From Nocardia aobensis NBRC 100429 (lineage in GTDB: Bacteria > Actinomycetota > Actinomycetes > Mycobacteriales > Mycobacteriaceae), in contig NZ_BAFQ01000208.1 in NCBI RefSeq assembly GCF_000308375.1, forward strand, positions 1 to 37,604: a stretch of DNA of 37,604 nt. Direction: 5' to 3'. Below the pieces are notes generated by a model. It ran no database searches and was not told the origin of the DNA. It saw only the letters and a program-made list of their open reading frames with translations. Positions 32,258 to 37,604 of this stretch are shown one piece after another (within the stretch, counting starts at the first letter, position 1; every line of letters begins with the position of its first letter). The position numbers and the translations under genes are program-made.

Positions 32258-33253
32258 TCAGAATTCGCCGGCCACCGCCAGAACGGTGCGGCCCGAGTGG
32301 TGGCCGGCGCGGATGGCATGCAGCACCGCCTCGGCCTCGGTGATCGGTGCGATATTCTCCAGCGTCGACAGATGCCGGGGCTTCAGATCCTTGCCGAGCC
32401 GTGCCCACAGCGCGCGCCGCTGGTCGATCGGGAAGTTCACCGAATCGATGCCGAGCAGGCCGACTCCACGCAGGATGAACGGCATGACGGTGGTGGGCAG
32501 TTCGGTCCCGCCGGTCAGGCCGCTGACGGCTACCGACCCGCCGTACCGGACGGTGCTGAGGATGTGGGCGAGTGATTTACCACCGACGCTGTCCACCGCG
32601 CCGGCCCACTGCGCCTTACCCAGCGGGCGAGGCTTCGCGTCCGGATCCTCGGGCAGGCGGCCGATCACCGCGGCCGCACCGAGGGTGGACAGCAGTTCGC
32701 CCGCATCGGTCTTTCCGGTAGAGGCGGTGACCTCGTAGCCGAGGCCGGACAGGATGTCCACCGCGACACTGCCGACGCCGCCGGTCGCACCGGTCACCAG
32801 CACCGGCCCGTCACCCGGGGCCAGTCCGCGGTCGAGCAGTGCCTGCACGCTCATGGCCGCGGTGAATCCGGCGGTGCCGAGGGCCGCTGCCTCGCGCGGG
32901 CTCAGGCCCTCCAGCTTGACCACCCATTCGGCGGGTACGCGCGCGTATTCGGCGAAGCCGCCGTTGTGCGCGACACCGATCTCGTAACCGTGCGCGATCA
33001 CGAGATCACCCGCCGTGAAGGCGGCATCCTCGGAGGCCACCACCTCGCCGGTCAGGTCGATGCCGGGGATGATCGGGTAATTGCGCACCACGCCGCCGCG
33101 CGGAGTGATCGCCAGCCCGTCCTTGAAGTTCGCACTCGAATAGTGCACCTTGATCGTCACCGTGCCCGGCCCGAGGAAGTCTTCGCCCACCTCCTCGCGG
33201 GTCAGTACCACGCCGTCGTCGGTCTCGTGCGCAACCATCGCCTGGAACTGCAT
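32258..33253 (-). CDS. AcuI/YhdH-family acryloyl-CoA reductase-like oxidoreductase
   Basis: A 331-residue medium-chain reductase. SSANFKDGLAITPRGGVVRNYPIIPGIDLTG near residues 38-70 is diagnostic of the YhdH/AcuI/YhfP group, which reduces acryloyl-CoA or related enoyl substrates with NADPH. The cofactor loop is VLVTGATGGVGSVAVDIL near 147. GKSLAHILSTVRYGGSVAVSGLTGG follows, and the end GRTVLAVAGEF is typical. The ATG at 33253 (MQFQAMVAH) fits the family start better than the upstream one at 33265; neither has a strong ribosome-binding site. It lies upstream of tetR but a terminator separates them. Confidence 0.9.
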   Translation of the reverse strand: MQFQAMVAHETDDGVVLTREEVGEDFLGPGTVTIKVHYSSANFKDGLAITPRGGVVRNYPIIPGIDLTGEVVASEDAAFTAGDLVIAHGYEIGVAHNGGFAEYARVPAEWVVKLEGLSPREAAALGTAGFTAAMSVQALLDRGLAPGDGPVLVTGATGGVGSVAVDILSGLGYEVTASTGKTDAGELLSTLGAAAVIGRLPEDPDAKPRPLGKAQWAGAVDSVGGKSLAHILSTVRYGGSVAVSGLTGGTELPTTVMPFILRGVGLLGIDSVNFPIDQRRALWARLGKDLKPRHLSTLENIAPITEAEAVLHAIRAGHHSGRTVLAVAGEF

Positions 33254-33329
33254 GCGTCCGAGCATAGGAGGGCGGACGCCTCGCGGCTACGACCGACTTG
33301 CGGCCGCACCCCGTTCGGCGCGGAGGTGA

Positions 33330-35498
33330 TCAATGCCCGAATGCGGCGACCCCTACCGGACCGACACCGACGCACACATCCAAACCGGAAGTACGAGAAC
33401 CGATTCGCAGCACCTCACCGCTGCCGACCACATGGACGAACACCGTGTGGACACCCGCACGCACGGGCGCCACCACCGTCTCGCCGTGTTCCATCGCCAT
33501 GGTGAGGCGGCCGTCCCGATTCGCGAAATAGTTGATCTGCGCGGTCCACCCGTGCTCGATCATGGGCCCGTCCAGCCACAGCGCCACCGGGTCGGAGCCG
33601 TCGATGCGGTATCCGCAGCCGGGTTCGGGACCGGCGAGAATGCGGCGATTCCACCAGACCGAGGCATCGACGAGTTTGCCTTCGTCGGTGATCATCCGCA
33701 GGTGCGGTGTGGACGTGCCGAAAGCACCGTCCGGGGCGATCGGGCCCAGCACCTGGGCGATGAGATTCTGCGGATAGGTCATCGGCGTCAGCACACCCCA
33801 CGGCACCTCCTGCTCCAGGAGCGGTGCGCCGTCCCGATCCGCGAAGGCCGCACGGGCATTCGTGAGATAGGTGCGCGTGGGGGAGATTTCCCACGAGCGC
33901 GCGAACGAGACGGTCGTGTAGACGCTGCTCACCACGAAGGCCGCTGTCAGCACGATCGCGACTGCTCGAGAAGCAATCACCGCACCGGGTGATTTCGGCC
34001 CGATCGCGGCCGGGTGCCGGCTCGTTGTTCGCGGCCGCGCAGCAAGCAGCAGAGCGGTCGCCGCTGCCAGCACCACCGCCACGTCGGCCAGATAGCGCAG
34101 CGACTGCATGAGTTCGGCGGCGGTATTGGGGCCACCGCGGATCAGCACGATCGGAAGCGCAACGGCGAGAACGTATCCCGCGATCAGGATCCACACCGGT
34201 AGCACGCGACGGCGCAGTCGCAGTGTCACCAGGACCACCGCGGCGAGGATCAGCCAGGCGGGCACCACGGTCCACCCCGGCGGCGTAGCCCACGGTGTCG
34301 ACGGCAGCCAGCGCGCCCAGACCCATGGCCCGCCCAGCAGGGTCGGGACGATCCCCAAGGAAGTGGCGCTGTGCAGAAGTCGCCGCGCCCCGGCCAGGCT
34401 GGTGTCGACCGCGATGTGGTCGGCGACGGTGAGATAGGCCGCGCCCCAGCCCGCCAGGATCAACGCCGAACCGGCCCACAGCGCCGCGCCCGTGCGCGCC
34501 ACGTCGCGAATCGACGCCCACCCGCTCGGGCCGCCACGATCGCCCGCCCGCTCTGGGTCCTCGGGAAGTGCGGCGGCCTCACCGGGGTCCGATTCGTTTT
34601 CGCCCACAGGCGAATCCGCATCGACGGTGCGGGCGCCGACGAGGTAGCGCTCCAGCACCGCGACCGCGAACGCGACGAACGGCACCACCACCGCTTTTTC
34701 GAAGAACAACAGCCCCACGATCAGCACCAGCACACCGGAGATCGCATATCGGCCCCGGCCGGTGCGCACCAGCAGCACCGCATCCGCGATCACCCATGCC
34801 AGCGCGAACTGCAGCGGCAGCGCATTGAGCGAAGCCGCCCACCAGGCGAAGGCCGGAAGAGTCAGCGGACAGAACAGATAACCGATCAAGGGAATCAGCA
34901 CGGCCCAGCGGACCGCACCGGCTCGCCGTGGGACCAGTACCAGCAGCATGCGCAGCACCGCGACCGAGGCCGCGAGCTGCAGCAGCAGCATGGTCACCAC
35001 CGGGCCTGCCCATTGCAACGGCGCGATCCGGGTCACCAGCCACGCGGTGGCGAAGGCCAGCGGCATGAAGTGGCCGTCGTGGTCGTAGAGCAGTAGGTCG
35101 GCGGACCAGAGCGGATAGCGGTCGGCGCGGCCCACCAGGATGAGATCGTCCCAGTAGAAATAGCCGCGCCCGGCCACCCAGCCGCGCAACCCGATCTGCG
35201 CGAGGATCAGCAGTACCGCCACCAGCAGTACGCGACGACGGGTCACCGCGCGCAGACCGGCGAAACCCGCAGTACGGCGGAGTCCCGAGAATCCGCCGGA
35301 TGGGCCGCGCGGCACCGCGGGCGCCGATCCGAGGCGGTCTGCGGCCGACGAGCCGCGCGGGGCGAGCTCCGTCGTGCTGTCGATCCGAATGCCGGACGAG
35401 GCGATCTCCGCGCGACCTCCGCGCACCTCGCCACGCCGCCGCGCCGACCACACCGGGACCGGCGCCCACCCGCGTGCGAAGCCGGGCGCCGAGAACAT
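33330..35498 (-). CDS. Polytopic membrane protein, possible GT-C glycosyltransferase
   Basis: A 722-residue protein with about ten to twelve hydrophobic helices. A polar, Arg-rich N-terminus of about 85 residues is cytoplasmic. The first outer loop has YFYWDDLILVGRA followed by YDHDGHFMP. Paired acidic residues after the first helix are typical of GT-C enzymes that use polyprenyl-phosphate sugars. A charged cytoplasmic loop (DADSPVGENESDPGEAA) interrupts the helices. The last 170 residues form a soluble outer domain ending FGH. The ATG at 35498 is the longest supported start. Sugar transfer to the cell envelope is inferred from topology only. Confidence 0.78.
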   Translation of the reverse strand: MFSAPGFARGWAPVPVWSARRRGEVRGGRAEIASSGIRIDSTTELAPRGSSAADRLGSAPAVPRGPSGGFSGLRRTAGFAGLRAVTRRRVLLVAVLLILAQIGLRGWVAGRGYFYWDDLILVGRADRYPLWSADLLLYDHDGHFMPLAFATAWLVTRIAPLQWAGPVVTMLLLQLAASVAVLRMLLVLVPRRAGAVRWAVLIPLIGYLFCPLTLPAFAWWAASLNALPLQFALAWVIADAVLLVRTGRGRYAISGVLVLIVGLLFFEKAVVVPFVAFAVAVLERYLVGARTVDADSPVGENESDPGEAAALPEDPERAGDRGGPSGWASIRDVARTGAALWAGSALILAGWGAAYLTVADHIAVDTSLAGARRLLHSATSLGIVPTLLGGPWVWARWLPSTPWATPPGWTVVPAWLILAAVVLVTLRLRRRVLPVWILIAGYVLAVALPIVLIRGGPNTAAELMQSLRYLADVAVVLAAATALLLAARPRTTSRHPAAIGPKSPGAVIASRAVAIVLTAAFVVSSVYTTVSFARSWEISPTRTYLTNARAAFADRDGAPLLEQEVPWGVLTPMTYPQNLIAQVLGPIAPDGAFGTSTPHLRMITDEGKLVDASVWWNRRILAGPEPGCGYRIDGSDPVALWLDGPMIEHGWTAQINYFANRDGRLTMAMEHGETVVAPVRAGVHTVFVHVVGSGEVLRIGSRTSGLDVCVGVGPVGVAAFGH

Positions 35499-35554
35499 GG
35501 CACCCCACCCTAGTGGCCCGCGACCGGGTTCGCTCGTGGCGACGGCTCAGTCCC

Positions 35555-36340
35555 TCACTCGAAGACGGGGGCGCGCTTGCCGAGGAATGCCGCGATGCCC
35601 TCGGTGCCGTCGGGCGAATCGGCGCAGGCGGAGATGAACGCCGCCTCGCGCGCGGTCTGCTCCTCGAGCGTGTGCGAGGAGCTCACCAGCAGCAGCTTCT
35701 TGACGCTGGCATTCGAATGCCGGGGGCCCGCCACGAATTCCGCGACCAGTTCGTCCACGGCGGCGGCGAGTTCGGCGTCCGGCACCACGCGATGCACGAG
35801 ATTCCACTCCAGCGCCTCGGCCGCCGTCAGGGTGCGGTTGGTGAGCATCAGTTCCTGCGTGCGGCGCAGGCCGATCAGGCGCGGCAGATAGTAGGAGGCG
35901 CCGCCGTCGGGACTCAGCCCGGCGCGGGTATAGGCCATGGTGAACGCCGCCGATTCGCCCGCGAGTACCAGATCACCGGCCATCGCCAGACTGAATCCGG
36001 CGCCCGCGGCGACACCGTTCACCGCCACGACCAGCAGGGCATCCATCCGGGCGAACGACGAGAGCGCCTCGTGCAGGTCGTCGGCCAGGCCCTTCACGTA
36101 GTGGCCGGCGCCGCCGCCCTGGGCAGCCATGGCCTTGAGGTCGCCGCCGGCGGAGAAGAACCTGCCCGCACCGGTCAGCACGACCACCTTCAGCGCGGGA
36201 TCGTCCACACACTGTCCCGCGATATCGGCCAGTTCCCGGCCGAGGACGTGGTCGATACCGTTCGCGGCCTTCGGCCGGTTCAGGGTGATCCGGGCGACGG
36301 GGCCGGTGCGCTCGAAAGTGATCGTCTCGTACTCGCTCAT
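35555..36340 (-). CDS. Enoyl-CoA hydratase/isomerase family protein lacking both usual Glu residues
   Basis: A 261-residue crotonase-fold protein. The acyl-CoA and oxyanion segments are RFFSAGGDLKAM (residues 60-71) and NGVAAGAGFSLAMAGD (108-123). The two glutamates of true hydratases are replaced: Ser117 and Tyr137 stand at the positions of rat Glu144 and Glu164. Asp145 in LSPDGG matches the acid of PaaG-type isomerases. It may therefore be a double-bond isomerase or other crotonase rather than a hydratase. The ATG at 36340 follows AAAGG; longer forms are unlikely. It ends 57 bases from the membrane protein's start on the same strand. Confidence 0.85.
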   Translation of the reverse strand: MSEYETITFERTGPVARITLNRPKAANGIDHVLGRELADIAGQCVDDPALKVVVLTGAGRFFSAGGDLKAMAAQGGGAGHYVKGLADDLHEALSSFARMDALLVVAVNGVAAGAGFSLAMAGDLVLAGESAAFTMAYTRAGLSPDGGASYYLPRLIGLRRTQELMLTNRTLTAAEALEWNLVHRVVPDAELAAAVDELVAEFVAGPRHSNASVKKLLLVSSSHTLEEQTAREAAFISACADSPDGTEGIAAFLGKRAPVFE

Positions 36341-36451
36341 GGGCTGCCTTTCGGTCGAGTCTGCGGGCCCAGCATGACAAACGGCCGCACCGCGTGCGAC
36401 GCCGCCACCACCGAGACATATCCGGCAGCCGGGCACGGAAACGCGGAGGCC

Positions 36452-36485
36452 CGGGCTGTTGCGGGACTCGGGCTATTGCGGGACG
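36452..36485. repeat. 17-bp tandem duplication at the dinB2 stop codon
   Basis: CGGGCTGTTGCGGGACT (36452-36468) and CGGGCTATTGCGGGACG (36469-36485) are identical at 15 of 17 positions. The second copy holds the TAG stop of dinB2 (36475-36473). The first contains CAG in the same place. Confidence 0.8.
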
Positions 36486-37604
36486 AGTTCGAGTCGCACC
36501 CCGAGCAGCCGGACCGGCCGATCGAGTTCGAAGCGGTCGACGATCTCGAGTGCGACCGCGGTGATCGTCTCGGCATCGATCGTCGGTTCGGGCAGCTTCT
36601 TCTGCTTGGTGCGGGTGTAGAAGGTGTTGGTACGCACCGTGACCCCCACCCGGGTGCCGATCCGGCCGGCCGCGGCCATCTCCTCCGCGACCTCGCGGGC
36701 CAGCCGCGCCACCTGGGCGCGAATCTCCTCGCGATCGGTCAGATCATGCGGGAAGGTCTCGGATTTGCTGCGGCCCACCGGAATTCGCGGCTCGGTCACC
36801 ACATCGGTATCGCCGGCGCCGTGGCCGAGCACCCAGAGATACGGACCGGTGGCCGGACCGAATTCGGCGGCGAGGACATTTCGGTCGGCGGCCGCGAGCT
36901 GGGCGACGGTGTCGATGCCCAGGGCCGACATTCGCTGCGCGATGCGAGTGCCGATACCCCACAGCGCGCTGGTCGGGCGGTGCGCCATGAGTTCGTTCCA
37001 GTTCTCGGCGGTGAGCCGGAAGATTCCCGCACCGGGCTCGGTCCGCGGCGCCACCGCTGCCTCCCCTTCCGAATGCTCCGGTCCCGCAACCTCGTCAGCA
37101 GCCGTACCCTCGACCTCGGTGTCGGTGCTGTCCGCGACCTTCGCGTCCGTTCCTTTGCCGACGCTCTTCGCGAATCCGGTCGCCAGTTTCGCGCGCAATT
37201 TGTTGTCGCCGATACCTATCGAACACGTGAGGTTCAATTCCGCTATCGCGCTGCGGATTTCGCGTGCGAGCGATTCGGGATCGTCGGTGTCGGCGGCGAG
37301 GAAGGCCTCGTCCCAGCCCAGCACCTCGACCCGCACCGGGAACCGCCGCAGCACCTCCATGACTTCGTCGGACGCCTCCTCGTAGGTGGTCATGTCCAGG
37401 GGCAGGAACACCCCGTCCGGACATTTGCGGACCGCGGTGCGCAGCGGCATTCCCGCCCGCACGCCGAAGGCACGCGCCGGATACGACGCGCAGGTGACCA
37501 CCTTGCGCGGTTCGTTCGGATCTCCGTTGCCGCCGACGATCACCGGCTGCCCACGCAGCTCGGGATGGCGGCGGAACTCCACCGCCGCCTGGAATTGGTC
37601 GAGG
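36473..37604 (-). CDS. dinB2: Y-family DNA polymerase IV, DinB2-type, 5' end outside the window
   Basis: At least 376 residues of a translesion polymerase; the window ends inside the first strand, so the true start is upstream. The visible sequence begins LDQFQAAVEFRRHPEL. Family landmarks are VIVGGNGDPNEPRKVVTCASY, VEVLGWDEAFLA (the catalytic Asp-Glu pair), CSIGIGDNKLRAKLATGFAK, LWGIGTRIAQRM (helix-hairpin-helix) and the little-finger TRVGVTVRTNTFYTRTK, ending DRPVRLLGVRLELVP. These match remembered mycobacterial Rv3056/DinB2 closely. The steric-gate position holds Gln where most DinBs have Phe/Tyr and mycobacterial DinB2 has Leu. About 46 acidic, low-complexity residues (bases 37028-37165) are inserted before GIFRLTAENW. 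The catalytic Asp of the first motif is beyond the window edge. Confidence 0.9.
   Translation of the reverse strand, partial: LDQFQAAVEFRRHPELRGQPVIVGGNGDPNEPRKVVTCASYPARAFGVRAGMPLRTAVRKCPDGVFLPLDMTTYEEASDEVMEVLRRFPVRVEVLGWDEAFLAADTDDPESLAREIRSAIAELNLTCSIGIGDNKLRAKLATGFAKSVGKGTDAKVADSTDTEVEGTAADEVAGPEHSEGEAAVAPRTEPGAGIFRLTAENWNELMAHRPTSALWGIGTRIAQRMSALGIDTVAQLAAADRNVLAAEFGPATGPYLWVLGHGAGDTDVVTEPRIPVGRSKSETFPHDLTDREEIRAQVARLAREVAEEMAAAGRIGTRVGVTVRTNTFYTRTKQKKLPEPTIDAETITAVALEIVDRFELDRPVRLLGVRLELVPQ

Noticed and set aside
1..37604. CRISPR arrays, tRNA/rRNA genes, insertion sequences or prophage
   Set aside because: No repeat-spacer pattern, cloverleaf, transposase or integrase was seen on either strand by eye; a tool-based scan was not possible.

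Overview
The window is high-GC actinobacterial chromosome, most likely from Nocardia or a close relative in the Mycobacteriales. This rests on GC-rich codon use, frequent GTG starts, and many genes whose best-remembered relatives are mycobacterial: a FadE10-type acyl-CoA dehydrogenase, a fatty acyl-AMP ligase beside a modular polyketide synthase, an Sdh1-type succinate dehydrogenase and a DinB2-type polymerase. No database was searched. Names come from motifs and remembered family sequences.

Layout. 1-4767 (+): the C-terminal part of a type I PKS (AT end, DH, KR, ACP), followed after one base by a fatty acyl-AMP ligase; together they look like the end of a lipid or lipopeptide-like biosynthetic locus. 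4744-6573 (-): an S4 RNA-binding protein that appears to start at CTG, an exported NlpC/P60 peptidoglycan hydrolase behind a ydaO-type (c-di-AMP) riboswitch, and a small coiled-coil protein. 6735-9970 (+): an AAA ATPase with a C-terminal winged helix, then FadE10, which has a near-consensus Crp/GlxR site just before its start. 10043-12439: an epoxide hydrolase (-) and an alpha/beta hydrolase (+), divergent around a region with two palindromes. 12618-16799 (+): a small conserved-looking protein and the sdhC-sdhA-sdhB operon, which seems to be led by a 13-codon peptide overlapping the sdhC start. 16800-18060: terminators, a small two-helix membrane protein (-) and three tiny overlapping plus-strand ORFs.

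18179-22920 (+): a membrane protein with a charged repeat tail, a FabG-like reductase, and a sugar-type ABC importer of two permeases and a membrane-anchored binding protein, with no ATPase gene in view. 22926-28138: an AlkA-like DNA glycosylase (-), a 34-residue peptide gene (+), a large FAD/Fe-S 2-hydroxyacid dehydrogenase (-) and a quinone-oxidoreductase-like protein (-). 28309-30189 (+): an ABC exporter half-transporter. 30239-33253 (-): a Cmx-like MFS drug exporter and its TetR regulator, each preceded by the same operator 17 bases before its start codon, then an AcuI/YhdH-type oxidoreductase. 33330-37604 (-): a polytopic membrane protein resembling GT-C enzymes, an enoyl-CoA hydratase/isomerase paralogue lacking the usual glutamates, and a 5'-truncated DinB2-type polymerase with glutamine at the steric-gate position.

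No tRNA, rRNA, CRISPR array, prophage or insertion sequence was recognised. I see no single new multi-gene system. The most notable points are the steric-gate substitution in the polymerase, the coupled leader peptide of the sdh operon, the CTG-initiated S4 gene, the micro-ORFs, and several well-formed operators and terminators.
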